NCBI GenBank assembly: GCA_903926205.1
Contig: CAIYID010000048.1
Coordinates: 1-64,000 of the forward strand
Direction: 5' to 3'
Length of the DNA stretch: 64,000 nt
Origin: an uncultured Bdellovibrionales bacterium
GTDB lineage: Bacteria > Bdellovibrionota > Bdellovibrionia > Bdellovibrionales > Bdellovibrionaceae
Below, in pieces: positions 18,162 through 27,855 of this stretch. Below the pieces are notes generated by a model. That model saw nothing but the letters and a program-made list of their open reading frames with translations. It made no database searches and had not been told where the DNA came from. The stretch's first letter is position 1. Each line of letters opens with the position of its first letter. The position numbers and the translations under genes are program-made.

Positions 18162-20033
18162 TTAAAGAAAGAGTTGAATATAGTTTTTACTAAGACTGGT
18201 TTTGGGTACTTTTTGATCGAACCAAGATCGCAAATCTTGCTCTAGGCCCACTTGGTGCATAAAATTGTAAAGCGCCTTCCGCAAACCCACTCCGAGTTGG
18301 TCATGATCGACTCCGGATTCTTCTTCAAAACCAATTTCATAACGCGCAAACAACCCATTCGCAGGAGACTTTTCCTTCTTCAATTTCACCGAATAGTGAG
18401 AGGGCCTTTGACTCACAGGACTGTGACTCGTCAAAAGAAATCGATGCCAATGAGCCGATTGCAAACAACCTGCTTCGAAAAGCTGACGAACTACTTCTAA
18501 GCTATCAATGGTTTCTTGAACTGTTTGAGTGGGAAAGCCATACATCAAATAAGCATGAACCAAAATTCCAGCTTGTGAAAAGTTTTTTGTCACTTGGGCC
18601 ACCTGATCAAGAGTAACACCTTTGTTGATAAGCTTCAAAAGCCTCGGTGAGGCCACTTCCAGACCACCCGTCACGGCCACGCAACCGGCCTCCACCATCA
18701 GCTCACAAAGTTCCTTGTCGAATTGCTGGTCAAATCGCAAATTGCCCCACCAACTAATGACTAAATTTCTTCGCAAAATTTCTTCGCTCATCGCCTTCAT
18801 CAAAGCCGGCGGCACAGCTTCATCCACAAAATGAAAACCTGTTGTACTGGTCTCACAAATAATTTTTTCAATCTGATCGACGATTTTTTTTGCACTCAAA
18901 GGTTCAAACCGGGCAATATAATCTAAATTGATATCGCAAAAAGCACAGCGTTTCCAGTAGCAGCCATGGGCTAATACCATTTTATTCCAGCGAAAATCAG
19001 ACCACAATCGATGCACCGGATTTGGCAATTCCAGCATCGAAACATATTTATCAAAATGAAGTCCTTTGAAATCAGGACCTGGATGCTTTTTAAAAGGTAA
19101 ATTTTCTTTGCTCTCAAAATTAAAATCGACCACTTTTTTTGAACGCAAGCCTTTGCAACGACATAAATTTTTCTCTGAGGCCTTTCCTTCAAAAAACTCC
19201 AGTAACTTCTGAAATGGAAATTCGCCATCATCGTAAACTAAATAATCGGTGAATTCAAAAATACGAGAATCCGTGAGTTCTCGAAGTTCGGTATTAACAA
19301 AACCTCCCCCCAGAACCACGGGTGTCTTTTTGTATTTTTCTTTGATGCATTTTCCCATTCTTAATGCCGCGTACAAGTTTCCAGGAAAAGGAATGGAAAA
19401 ACCCACGATCTCTGGAGAGATTTCTTTCACTCGTTGAACAAAAAGATTCTCAGTCCATTGATCTAACAAAGTTGCTGCAGAATTAAGTTTTTTGTATAGA
19501 GGAGAAAACGAGTTCTGTGACGATGCTAATTTTTCAGCATATCGAGAAAATTCAAAATCTGAGTCAATTCCAGTCTTAATCACATCTGACAAATCATCCA
19601 AATATAAACTGGCGATGTACTTGGCTTTATCTTGGACGCCCAAAGTTCCAAATTGCTCAAAAAGAATCTCAGCGTGTTCGCGAAGCGGTAAAAAACGTGG
19701 TCCTTCTGGTACCAATTTTCTTTCCGCCAAGCGCAAAGCCAAACTTGGATTTTTTCCTTGCAAAAATTGAATCACAGGCTCGATGCATTTTAAATAGTCA
19801 GAAAAAGCTTCAAGAAAAAACAAAACGGAATCTGATTTGTTTTTTTTCTTTTCAAGGACATCTTTAATTTCCGATAGGCCCTGACGACTGAAAATTTTAA
19901 GAAAAAGTTCAAGCCCCAAGTCCATCTGCACCACATCATGACCTCGCTCTTGCAAATAACCTTTAAGATAGGCTGTCGCCGGATAATAGGAATTCACTTG
20001 GGCCATCGGAGGCAGAACTAACAATATTTTCAT
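18162..20033 (-). CDS. B12-binding radical SAM protein
   Basis: A 623-residue protein. The N-terminus (MKILLVLPPMAQVNSYYPA) and the following GHDVVQMDLGLELF resemble the Rossmann-like cobalamin-binding domain of class B radical SAM enzymes. The radical SAM cluster motif is CYWKRCAFC at about residues 356-364, with cysteines that bind the 4Fe-4S cluster and SAM. FHFVDEAVPP and GGLEVASPRLLKLINKG follow in the TIM barrel. Such enzymes usually catalyse methylation or radical rearrangement of unactivated carbons. The substrate is unknown. It is 15 bp downstream of the DUF4337 gene and may be co-transcribed with it. Confidence 0.85.
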   Translation of the reverse strand: MKILLVLPPMAQVNSYYPATAYLKGYLQERGHDVVQMDLGLELFLKIFSRQGLSEIKDVLEKKKNKSDSVLFFLEAFSDYLKCIEPVIQFLQGKNPSLALRLAERKLVPEGPRFLPLREHAEILFEQFGTLGVQDKAKYIASLYLDDLSDVIKTGIDSDFEFSRYAEKLASSQNSFSPLYKKLNSAATLLDQWTENLFVQRVKEISPEIVGFSIPFPGNLYAALRMGKCIKEKYKKTPVVLGGGFVNTELRELTDSRIFEFTDYLVYDDGEFPFQKLLEFFEGKASEKNLCRCKGLRSKKVVDFNFESKENLPFKKHPGPDFKGLHFDKYVSMLELPNPVHRLWSDFRWNKMVLAHGCYWKRCAFCDINLDYIARFEPLSAKKIVDQIEKIICETSTTGFHFVDEAVPPALMKAMSEEILRRNLVISWWGNLRFDQQFDKELCELMVEAGCVAVTGGLEVASPRLLKLINKGVTLDQVAQVTKNFSQAGILVHAYLMYGFPTQTVQETIDSLEVVRQLFEAGCLQSAHWHRFLLTSHSPVSQRPSHYSVKLKKEKSPANGLFARYEIGFEEESGVDHDQLGVGLRKALYNFMHQVGLEQDLRSWFDQKVPKTSLSKNYIQLFL

Positions 20034-20048
20034 CAGTGCCTTATCACA

Positions 20049-20621
20049 TCAATGAAAGCCGCCCAGGGGGGCCAAAAAACCTTGCACAAAAATCACTAAA
20101 CCCACAGCTCCAAAACCAAGACTGACGAACCAAAAACGACGCCGGCGAACCAAAACGCTGATGGCGGAAACGGCAATGGCAATTTGAAAGAAAGTTACTG
20201 CTTTAGCAAAAAAACTATGAACCTGCATATGCCCTTTTGAAAGCTCCTCTTTTTCCTTTGCCACTGCAGAAATTTCTTCTTGGTCGCCTTTGTACTGTTT
20301 AAGTTTTTCAAGATCTTCAGGCTGTACAGTTTTGCCGAGTTCTTTTAACAACTGGACTTTTGAAGACAAGACATTGGATTTAATTCCCTTGGCCTGATAG
20401 TAAGACCATTGATCGGAAGATTGGATTTGTTCAATCAAAGCTTCGTTGGCGTGATGTCCCGCCAAGAGCGCTGAAACTGCGGCAATCACCGCCAACAGCG
20501 CCGAGCTCAACGCAACCCCTTCAAACCAACTGGTGGATTTATCACCATGGGCTTTGGCTTCATGAACTTTTTCCATCAAATTTTCTTGAATTTGTTCAAC
20601 TGGGACTTCGATCTCTGACAT
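20049..20621 (-). CDS. DUF4337 membrane protein
   Basis: A 190-residue inner-membrane protein. A polar N-terminus (KVHEAKAHGDKSTSWFEGVA) leads into a first hydrophobic helix (about 35-53, AVSALLAGHHANEAL). An amphipathic helical middle follows, then two C-terminal helices (about 135-185) separated by RRRRFW. The layout and the GHHANEALIEQIQSSDQWSYYQAKGIK stretch are typical of DUF4337, whose function is unknown. It precedes the radical SAM gene in the same direction. Confidence 0.78.
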   Translation of the reverse strand: MSEIEVPVEQIQENLMEKVHEAKAHGDKSTSWFEGVALSSALLAVIAAVSALLAGHHANEALIEQIQSSDQWSYYQAKGIKSNVLSSKVQLLKELGKTVQPEDLEKLKQYKGDQEEISAVAKEKEELSKGHMQVHSFFAKAVTFFQIAIAVSAISVLVRRRRFWFVSLGFGAVGLVIFVQGFLAPLGGFH

Positions 20622-20926
20622 TGTTTCTCCGTCTGTTTTTCGATTTTAGTTGAGAATTAAAACAACACAAATCAAAAGCATCATAAATGATCGAGCTCCC
20701 CCCTCGTCAACTTCATACTTAATCTTTTATCAAAAGCTATTTAAAAAAGTTTTTTTCGAGTGAAAACACACTCGAACGTCTCATTCTGGGATCATCCCTG
20801 TTATCAAAATCTCTTGCGAGTGACAAATAACAGACAATAAATGTTTTTTTGTTAGCGCTGACCACCTCGCGAATACACCCGTAGTTTAGCTTCAGCTTTT
20901 ACACGCCTAGACCGATAAGTAGCTAG
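20622..20926. promoter_or_regulatory. Divergent intergenic region with stem-loops
   Basis: This 305 bp region should hold promoters for the DUF4337 gene (minus) and the lipoprotein/fibre pair (plus). An 8-bp perfect stem, TTCGAGTG/CACTCGAA with a 6-nt loop, lies at 20755-20776. A second inverted repeat, CTGTTAT/ATAACAG, lies at 20798-20833. Neither is followed by a proper T-run, so they look more like leader structures or operators than terminators. Confidence 0.4.
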
Positions 20927-21250
20927 GTGAAAATAGACAAAGATTTTAAAAAAATAACCCTTTTTTTCTTAAAAAACATCGTTTTTTTTATAGTTATGTC
21001 GTTAACCTCTGGTTGCAATCCTTTTGGAAAAGGACAATCCATTGTGCCTGTGGCCTATGGGCCCATTCCAACAACCGTTCCGGCAGCAACAGGTATTGGA
21101 CCAATTTCCGCCAGTGTTCAGTCAGGGACCTCGGCAAATAACCGCAAGGTGTCCCTCTCCGTGGGAAATCCCACCTCACAAATTAAAATGCCAACAACAA
21201 ATGGGCGACTTTTATTTTTAAGTATTCAAGGGCAGATTCTTTCTGAATGA
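20927..21250 (+). CDS. Small lipoprotein upstream of the fibre protein
   Basis: A 107-residue GTG-start protein with a basic N-terminus, a hydrophobic helix and a lipobox ending SLTSGC at about residue 30, so a lipid-anchored protein is predicted. The mature part is short, Ser/Thr/Pro-rich and has no recognised domain. Its stop overlaps an upstream in-frame ATG of the fibre gene by 4 bp (ATGA), which suggests translational coupling and a joint role at the cell surface. It could also be a membrane anchor or chaperone for the fibre. Confidence 0.6.
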   Translation: MKIDKDFKKITLFFLKNIVFFIVMSLTSGCNPFGKGQSIVPVAYGPIPTTVPAATGIGPISASVQSGTSANNRKVSLSVGNPTSQIKMPTTNGRLLFLSIQGQILSE

Positions 21251-23625
21251 TTTTAAAACGGAGGTTATATGATAAAAATAAGGAAGGCGTACAAATGTTT
21301 ATCGCTGCACTTATTTTTTATTTTAGCGCTTTTATTTTTCCATTTCAGTTAGCTCAAGCCGCCCAAAATTTCACTATCCAAGGGCGTATTTTAAATGCCG
21401 ATGGGTCTGTTTTTACTTATAATAGCTCTCAATTCCAAATTTCTGTTTATAGCCCAGGCGCCGAGCATTGTTTGCTTTATCAAGAAATACAAAATTTTGA
21501 TTTATCTTTAACTCAAGGGAATTTCTCTCTCACTGTAGGAACTGGAACAAGAGTCGCTGCGAATGTCGATGGAGGAAATTCTCTCAATCAAGTTTTTTCT
21601 AATTCCAGCTCGCTCTCTTTAGCCGCTGCACCCTCGGCCTGTACTTCCGGAAATAGCTATGTTCCGGGAGTCAGCTCAACACGAATTTTAAATCTTTCTT
21701 ATTACGATGGCAGCGCTTGGGATACCGTGCCTGCCATCCCTTTGAGCTGGGTGCCTCAAGCTTTCTACGCCCAAGATGCAGGAATGCTCGGTGGAGTGGC
21801 TGCGGCCACTTACGTTAAAAGCACTTCTTTACCTTCCTGCGCAGGTGAGGCCATCTCCTGGGATGGATCTAGTTTTAGCTGCGCGAGTCTTTCTTCTGGA
21901 AGTGTCACCAGCGTCGCTGCGGGCACCGGACTTTCCGGCGGAACTATCACTGGCACCGGCACCATCAGCTTAGCCAACACGACTGTTACGGCTGGAAGTT
22001 ACGGCTCCGCGACCTCGGTGCCTACGTTCACCGTGAATGCCCAAGGACAATTAACTGCGGCGGCCAATGTCACAATTTCCGGCGTAGTCCCTGGCGGCTC
22101 AGCCGGAGGAGATCTCACCGGAACTTATCCAAGTCCAACTCTTGTTACTTCAGGAGTTACCGCCAACACTTACGGTTCGGCTTCCGCCGTGCCAAGCTTT
22201 ACTGTTGATGCCAAAGGAAGAGTCACGGCCGCTTCTGCCAATGCTTATCAAGATGCCTCTGCTCTGGGAAAAGGCATTGTGCAAGTGGGTTCAAATATTT
22301 CTATATCTTCTGGCGTGATCTCGCTAGCGGGCTCCGATGTCATTAGCGCTTTAGGCAGCACTCCAAATTCAGGAGCTGGCACCAACGGTTATGTCACGCA
22401 ATACACTGGCGCAAATACGCAGGGAAATTCACCCCTCTACATTAGCGGCGGGAATGTGGGGATAGGAACGACAACTCCAACTTCTACTTTTCAAATAGAT
22501 GGAGGAACCGCCGCAGTAGGAATTTCAGGCCAAGATATCACACTTAACGCTCAGAATGGTGGTACAGGCGGAGCCTCGGGAGGTAGCATTGTTCTTAATC
22601 CTGGCGATGGAACTTCAAGCTGGCCAAGAGGGAAAATTGATTTAAAAGGAATAACCCAGATAGACCGCTGGGGTTCAGATGGTTATGCCACCAGTGACTC
22701 TTGGAACAGATATCCGATGTCATCAAGTCTTGTTATTAAAAATGGCTGGTCTGTTGATGGGAATTCCTCCCTTATTGCAATGACTGTTAATAACTCTCAA
22801 ACAAAAGCTCAAGCGGCTTATTTCGGAATCGTCACAGTACCAGGGGCTTCGAGTTATACTCCTGCAATTGTCTGGGGACAATCGAACGGTAGTAGTTCCT
22901 ATTCAGAAACAATGAGATTGGACCCCTCGGGAAACCTTGGAATCGGCACCAATTCTCCCAAAAATACTTTAGCAGTAGTCACCGGAACCGCTTTTGGAAA
23001 AAATTTCCAGTCAGGGTTCAAAACTCTTAATGGTGGCGGTGATTCTGGAGGACTCTTTTTTGAAACTGATCATACAGGATGGCTCTTTCATTTTGGAGCC
23101 CAGGACGCCTCCAGCGGAGTCTACACAAAATTATTATCCCTAAAAGATGATGGAAAATTCGGAATTGGCGTGACAGGTCCCACTGCAACAGTGGCTATCC
23201 ATTCTGATGGAACGAACTTAGCCAAAACTTATCCTGCGACTGAAGCCGATGCCTTTCTCATAAACCACTATTACCAAAGTGATGTCTCCTATGCTCGAAT
23301 CACTGACCTTGTTTCAAGCACCTCAGATGTCACCGAAGGACAACTGAGAATATTAACCAAACCCTTTGGCGGAGATCCGGCAGAAGCACTAAGAATTTTA
23401 GGCAACGGAAACGTCGGAATCGGCACGACAAATCCAGCGACCACCTTGGATGTTGCGGGCACAATGAGAATGACAAAAAACTCCTCAGAGCCTTATTCTT
23501 GTGATGCCACTCATGACAGTGCTCTGGCTGTGACTTCGAAATATACAATGTGTATCTGCAACGGAAGCCAAAGCTCGCCCGCCTGGGTAAAAACAATCGA
23601 TGGTATTACTCCCTGTGGCTGGTAA
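21247..23625 (+). CDS. Secreted phage-tail-fibre-like surface protein
   Basis: A protein of up to 792 residues. After a signal segment ending LAQAAQNF, a beta-rich N-terminal domain with few cysteines (to about 180) leads to Gly/Ser/Thr-rich repeats. One is seen twice at about 245-330 ([20 protein letters not shown] and [20 protein letters not shown]). Several NVGIGTT-type units follow ([31 protein letters not shown]), as in tail fibres and trimeric surface proteins. It ends in a Cys-containing tail (CDATHDSAL ... MCICNGSQ ... PCGW), not an S74 peptidase domain. Start is uncertain: the ATG at 21295 has GGAAGG, but the 21247 start gives a better charged signal peptide. A role in surface attachment is inferred. 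Confidence 0.78.
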   Translation: MILKRRLYDKNKEGVQMFIAALIFYFSAFIFPFQLAQAAQNFTIQGRILNADGSVFTYNSSQFQISVYSPGAEHCLLYQEIQNFDLSLTQGNFSLTVGTGTRVAANVDGGNSLNQVFSNSSSLSLAAAPSACTSGNSYVPGVSSTRILNLSYYDGSAWDTVPAIPLSWVPQAFYAQDAGMLGGVAAATYVKSTSLPSCAGEAISWDGSSFSCASLSSGSVTSVAAGTGLSGGTITGTGTISLANTTVTAGSYGSATSVPTFTVNAQGQLTAAANVTISGVVPGGSAGGDLTGTYPSPTLVTSGVTANTYGSASAVPSFTVDAKGRVTAASANAYQDASALGKGIVQVGSNISISSGVISLAGSDVISALGSTPNSGAGTNGYVTQYTGANTQGNSPLYISGGNVGIGTTTPTSTFQIDGGTAAVGISGQDITLNAQNGGTGGASGGSIVLNPGDGTSSWPRGKIDLKGITQIDRWGSDGYATSDSWNRYPMSSSLVIKNGWSVDGNSSLIAMTVNNSQTKAQAAYFGIVTVPGASSYTPAIVWGQSNGSSSYSETMRLDPSGNLGIGTNSPKNTLAVVTGTAFGKNFQSGFKTLNGGGDSGGLFFETDHTGWLFHFGAQDASSGVYTKLLSLKDDGKFGIGVTGPTATVAIHSDGTNLAKTYPATEADAFLINHYYQSDVSYARITDLVSSTSDVTEGQLRILTKPFGGDPAEALRILGNGNVGIGTTNPATTLDVAGTMRMTKNSSEPYSCDATHDSALAVTSKYTMCICNGSQSSPAWVKTIDGITPCGW

Positions 23626-23629
23626 TTAA

Positions 23630-24625
23630 TTATTTGTTTGAATTTTTAAGTTCCCACTCGTAAGCGGTTTTGCAAATTATCTCTAAAGAATCATTTTTTG
23701 GAGCCCACAGAAGTTCAGTTTTTAATCGTCGTGGATCAGAGACTAGAAGTTCAGGATCACCAGGTCGACGAGCTGTCTCGATTGTTTTGATTTTTTTGCC
23801 TGAAACTTTTTCCACCATACTTATCACTTCGCGCACGGAGGCGCCCCGACCATAGCCACAATTATAAATACCACCGACATGGCCTTTCTTCAGAGCCGAA
23901 AGCGCCACCACATGAGCGTCCGCCAAATCCTGAACGTGCACATAATCGCGCACGCAAGTTTTATCCGGTGTTAACCAATCAGTCCCAAAAATTTGAATAC
24001 TATCACGCTGCCCGGTGGCGACTTCGCAGGCCACTTTGATTAAATGAGTGGCACCTTTTGTGCGTTGGCCATTATTCCCTTCAATGGACGCACCGGCCAC
24101 GTTAAAATATCGAAGGGCGATAAATTTAAAATTTGGATCAGCGAAAGATTGATCCGAAAGAATTTGCTCCACCATTTTTTTCGAAGCCCCATAAGGATTA
24201 ATTGGGCGAGTTAAATCGGTCTCTTGCAAAGCACAGCCCGTTCCTTCGCCATAAACGGCAGCAGTCGATGAAAAAACAAAAAAACTCACTCCCGTTTGCT
24301 GACAGGCTTGAATCAACCTTAAACTTCCCAACACATTATTATCATAATAATCCAGCGGATGAGACACCGATTCAGGAACAATCAGCTTCGCCGCAAAGTG
24401 TACAATTCCTTCGATTTTTTTATTTCGCAAAATTTCCTTGATGGTCTCAATATGACGAATATCTTCTTGGATAAAAGTTACCCCTTGATTAATAGGGGTT
24501 TCCAACGCTTTTTTGAAACCCGTGGACAAATTATCCACAACGGTGACTTCATGTTGAGCCTTCAAAAGCTCAGTCACACAATGACTTCCAATATATCCAG
24601 CTCCACCAGTTACTAATAAGCGCAT
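23630..24625 (-). CDS. galE: UDP-glucose 4-epimerase
   Basis: A 331-residue short-chain-dehydrogenase-type epimerase. The start at 24625 is chosen because MRLLVTGGAGYIGSH is the normal GalE N-terminus; an upstream in-frame start would only add a non-conserved tail. NAD-binding GGAGYIG lies at 7-13, the catalytic Ser region is SSTAAVYGEG and the YGASKK motif supplies Tyr and Lys. The stretches HFAAKLIVPESV, RYFNVAGAS and RDYVHVQDLADAH are GalE-typical. It interconverts UDP-glucose and UDP-galactose in the cytoplasm and could feed the EPS locus. It converges closely on the fibre gene with 4 bp between. Confidence 0.93.
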   Translation of the reverse strand: MRLLVTGGAGYIGSHCVTELLKAQHEVTVVDNLSTGFKKALETPINQGVTFIQEDIRHIETIKEILRNKKIEGIVHFAAKLIVPESVSHPLDYYDNNVLGSLRLIQACQQTGVSFFVFSSTAAVYGEGTGCALQETDLTRPINPYGASKKMVEQILSDQSFADPNFKFIALRYFNVAGASIEGNNGQRTKGATHLIKVACEVATGQRDSIQIFGTDWLTPDKTCVRDYVHVQDLADAHVVALSALKKGHVGGIYNCGYGRGASVREVISMVEKVSGKKIKTIETARRPGDPELLVSDPRRLKTELLWAPKNDSLEIICKTAYEWELKNSNK

Positions 24626-24726
24626 GAATTCATTATTCAGAACATTGAAAACCAAGTCAACTGAGGACTCCCCTTGACTTTGCAAATACCTACGTCGAAT
24701 TTAAATACCCAGCAGGAAACATAAGA

Positions 24727-25422
24727 GTGAAACAAAACATTTTGATTTTTAAACATTCCATGGATTGCCCACCAGGGACAACCACTGATTTTTTCAGTCA
24801 GAACAATTGGAAATTCCAAGAACTCTACTGGCCAGAGCAATCAGAACCAGGACTTCCCACGACTTTTTTAGACGCTTATACTGGCCTCGTCATATTAGGA
24901 GGACCACAAAATGTGGACGAAGAAGCTCAATATCCCTGGCTAAAAATGGAGAAACAAGCCATTGAAAAATTTATAGAACTTAATAAACCTATTCTTGGGA
25001 TCTGCTTAGGAGCACAATTAATCGCTGAAATATTAGGCGCTGATGTTCGTCGCCACACCCACACCGAGGCTGGCTGGCAGCAAGTACAACTTCATCCCGA
25101 AGTTTCTGACTTGATTCCAAGCCAACCGCCTTCCCTGCATTTTTTTCAATGGCATTCCTATCGTTTTCTCACTCCGCAACAGGCCACTCGTTTTGCTGAG
25201 AATGAAATTACCGCTGACCAAGGCTTTGTCTACAGAAATAATATCGTCGGTGTTCAGTTTCATCCAGAGGCTGATCGTGATTGGATTGAAAAATGTTCAC
25301 AGGATTCTGATTACCCTCAAGGTCCTTTTGTTCAAAATCCGAGCGAACTCTTGAACGATGAAACACAAAATTCCCAAATGACCAGTTGGTATTTTCAATT
25401 ATTGAAAAAACTTTTTCGATAA
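24727..25422 (+). CDS. Class I glutamine amidotransferase-like protein
   Basis: A 231-residue GTG-start protein with the GATase1 fold. The nucleophile elbow GICLGAQ carries Cys93, and QFHPEAD supplies His179 and Glu181. LVILGGPQNVDEE precedes it as the usual oxyanion strand. It resembles GuaA-like stand-alone amidotransferases or gamma-glutamyl hydrolases such as PuuD-like enzymes. No synthetase partner is nearby, so the amide acceptor is unknown. It is divergent from galE with about 100 bp between them. Confidence 0.85.
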   Translation: MKQNILIFKHSMDCPPGTTTDFFSQNNWKFQELYWPEQSEPGLPTTFLDAYTGLVILGGPQNVDEEAQYPWLKMEKQAIEKFIELNKPILGICLGAQLIAEILGADVRRHTHTEAGWQQVQLHPEVSDLIPSQPPSLHFFQWHSYRFLTPQQATRFAENEITADQGFVYRNNIVGVQFHPEADRDWIEKCSQDSDYPQGPFVQNPSELLNDETQNSQMTSWYFQLLKKLFR

Positions 25423-25609
25423 ATTTTCTTTTTTTCAAAAAAACTTAAGCGGTGTAATTTTTTTCTGTCATAAAAAAAACAGCTGAAGATTTTTTCACCA
25501 ACAGACACTATGCGCCCAGATAAAAATTATTTATTAAAAAACCGAGCCTCAAGCGTCACCAGCCAGGAAGTACGGAAGATATTTTCAAAGCTGCACAGAA
25601 GGTGGAAAA

Positions 25610-26914
25610 ATGAAATTTTTGAGAAGAAAAATATCTGTTTTTTTGGCATTCGCTTTATCTTTTCTACTGACGATCCAATCGTGGGCCATTTCAAGAGAAA
25701 TGAATGCCTTAGTCAAGTTTGAGACGGGATCCAATGCGGTATCAACAAGAAGCTCCACTAAAATTTTGGTAGAGCATTATGAAATTCCGTTGAGATTGGT
25801 AGAATCTGATGTCGCCCTTCGAATCGATCCAAAGATAATGCAGTCTTTGATCTTTGAAAAAAATGGTGAAAAATACATTCGCTGGATTATAAATCCTGAA
25901 GACACCACTTGGTATAAAGAAGTCGAAACCTTGATGCTGAAAAATGAAATACCTGTGGAACGAAAACAATATTTTGAAGGATATCAAACCGCCTCTCGAA
26001 GTTATATTATTGTTGATCCTGTAAACAAAGCCGAGTTCTCCGCTAAAGTTTCCACTGACAAAACTGGCGGAAATTGGACGGATAAAAAACAAACCTATGA
26101 AGATGCTTGGCAAATTCGTATGGTTGCGGACTATGTGAACGATCTTGTTAAGAAAGGTCCTGAATTAAAGAACATTATTTTACTTGATGAACCGGCTATT
26201 TTCGGACTGAAAGAAATTGATCATGGAATGGTGATTAGGGAGTATGGAAAACTTGCTAAAAGTGGTCACTATTATGTTCCGGGCTTTTCGATCATGCATG
26301 ATGAGACTGGACGCAAACTTGCCAAATTAAATGGTTCTGATGATCCTGCGGCCTATTGGAATGAAAATTACAATAAGCCGCTGGCGCGCGCGATCGCTGA
26401 ATTTGTTGCTTTGACCGGAATGACTTATGATTCTCCTCACTCACAAAATTTCTTGGTGGAATTGGATAAAAATAAAAAACCCACTGGGAAAATTGTGTTT
26501 CGTGATTATGGCGACACTTATTTATCAGAAGATTTTTTTACAGCCATCGGAAGACCAGACATTCCTCAACGATGGGAACTTCAGAATGTTTTAAAAGACA
26601 GATTTTCAATCTCAGTTGGCATTCTTCACGGAAACAAAGCACCTTCTTGGATCAATCCCCTACAAGATTTGGAATCAAAAGAAAGTTACAACCAATGGGG
26701 AAGGGATTTTTACTCAGAATTTAGTAGTGAATTTTCTAATCAAACAGGAGTTTCATTAACTAGTCCGTCTACTCATTTGCGAGCAGGAATGTATTTTCAA
26801 AAAAGATTCGATCTCAATGATAAAAATGGATTGGAATTTATGGAGCTCGTGAAAGCCGGTAAACAACGTGCGCACCTGAACTACGGTAAATGCAGTCATG
26901 TCTTAGCGATGTAA
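25610..26914 (+). CDS. Secreted protein with kinase-like / NIS-synthetase-like motifs
   Basis: A 434-residue protein with a signal peptide (KFLRRKISVFLAF ... SWA, cut near residue 26) and a GGTGG-like site upstream. The rest looks enzymatic. TASRSYIIVDP (127-137) resembles a nucleotide loop, followed by a lysine in FSAKVS (146) and an LLDEPAIF strand (191-198). DSPHSQNFLVEL (274-285) and IVFRDYGD (295-302) match the H-x-x-N and (D)F(G)D-like catalytic and metal motifs shared by IucA/IucC siderophore synthetases and aminoglycoside-kinase-like folds. A secreted enzyme of this fold is unusual. It lies 89 bp before a secreted phosphatase. Function is not established. Confidence 0.5.
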   Translation: MKFLRRKISVFLAFALSFLLTIQSWAISREMNALVKFETGSNAVSTRSSTKILVEHYEIPLRLVESDVALRIDPKIMQSLIFEKNGEKYIRWIINPEDTTWYKEVETLMLKNEIPVERKQYFEGYQTASRSYIIVDPVNKAEFSAKVSTDKTGGNWTDKKQTYEDAWQIRMVADYVNDLVKKGPELKNIILLDEPAIFGLKEIDHGMVIREYGKLAKSGHYYVPGFSIMHDETGRKLAKLNGSDDPAAYWNENYNKPLARAIAEFVALTGMTYDSPHSQNFLVELDKNKKPTGKIVFRDYGDTYLSEDFFTAIGRPDIPQRWELQNVLKDRFSISVGILHGNKAPSWINPLQDLESKESYNQWGRDFYSEFSSEFSNQTGVSLTSPSTHLRAGMYFQKRFDLNDKNGLEFMELVKAGKQRAHLNYGKCSHVLAM

Positions 26915-27003
26915 TTGAGTCATGAACTTTGAGTTAACAGTGAAAAAGTCATGCTCTTGAAAAAGCCTGGACTGAACTGGCTAATACTTTTACAAGTGAG
27001 GAA

Positions 27004-27705
27004 ATGATGACAGCTTCATGGTTTCTTAAAACGCTCATTGTACTTCTTCCAAATTTTGGTTTTGCTCTTAGTCATCAATGCCAAAGTCCTATTGTTGAGA
27101 TTGAAGCCCCCGAGCTAACTCCTTCCTTGAACCAAAAACTTCCCGTTAACTTCCGCAAAGTGACTCACTTTTTGTATCGCGGTGGTCGCGTTGAAAATCT
27201 CACTCAAGCTCAATCCTTAGCTCAATTGGGAATTAAGACTGTTATCAATTTACAAGGTGGAGATTACAATGACCCTACAGGTATAAATTTTTTGGGTGAA
27301 AACAATTGGCATGAATGGCTTCCAAAAATGGAACCTGGCGAGGCGCCCTCTGAAATTTCCGCCGAGAACCAGAGATTCATCGTAGCAAATATTCCAGGCC
27401 TTAATTATTATTCTTTTCCGTTGAACACATTTTCCTATATCAGACCTGAGGCCGCAGACAAAATCCAACAAGTGTTGAAAATTCTTAATGATCCCAAAAC
27501 CCCTCGACCTATTTATCTTCACTGCGCTCATGGCATAGATCGAACCGGCTTGCTTATTGCGATGTATCGAGTGAGCACGCAGAATTATTGCGTGGCAGAC
27601 GCTCACCAAGAATGGTTTGACTATGGTCACAATTATTCACGCGCTCTTTTTACGGGCGGTCTAGACTACTTTTTTTATTCATACTTTTCCAGTCACGAGC
27701 AATAG
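27004..27705 (+). CDS. Secreted Cx5R dual-specificity/tyrosine phosphatase-like protein
   Basis: A 233-residue protein with a signal peptide (cut near residue 22) and an AGTGAGGAA site before the ATG. The signature HCAHGIDRTG (173-182) gives catalytic Cys174 and Arg180, as in DSP/PTP phosphatases. FLYRGGRVENL (56-66) and IKTVINLQGG (77-86) are the usual upstream strands. The general-acid Asp of the WPD-type loop is not obvious in FPLNTFSYIRP (138-148). It is predicted to act in the periplasm or outside the cell on phosphoproteins, phosphoinositides or inositol phosphates. The preceding gene encodes the kinase-like protein. Confidence 0.78.
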   Translation: MMTASWFLKTLIVLLPNFGFALSHQCQSPIVEIEAPELTPSLNQKLPVNFRKVTHFLYRGGRVENLTQAQSLAQLGIKTVINLQGGDYNDPTGINFLGENNWHEWLPKMEPGEAPSEISAENQRFIVANIPGLNYYSFPLNTFSYIRPEAADKIQQVLKILNDPKTPRPIYLHCAHGIDRTGLLIAMYRVSTQNYCVADAHQEWFDYGHNYSRALFTGGLDYFFYSYFSSHEQ

Positions 27706-27770
27706 ATTTAATTTTAAACTAACAATTTCATATCGTTGCTGCATAAAACCACTCCTCCTACTAAATATCA

Positions 27771-27805
27771 CTTAGTACTTTACATCACATAGTACCTAGT
27801 ATAGT
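27771..27805. promoter_or_regulatory. Candidate PadR operator upstream of the padR-HAAS-DUF4097 operon
   Basis: Two direct TAGTAC copies (27773-27778, 27790-27795) are 17 bp apart. A third related unit, TAGTATAG (27798-27805), follows, all within 85 bp of the PadR start. PadR genes are commonly autoregulated from such nearby AT-rich repeated sites. This is an inference from position and repetition. Confidence 0.4.
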
Positions 27806-27855
27806 TACGTAGTCAATGAAGGCTTGCGACGAAGCAATCCTTGGACGAGGACTCT

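Noticed and set aside
20755-20776. Terminator for the DUF4337/radical SAM genes or the fibre operon
   Set aside because: The perfect stem lies upstream of both divergent genes and no T-run follows it, so it is not placed to terminate either.
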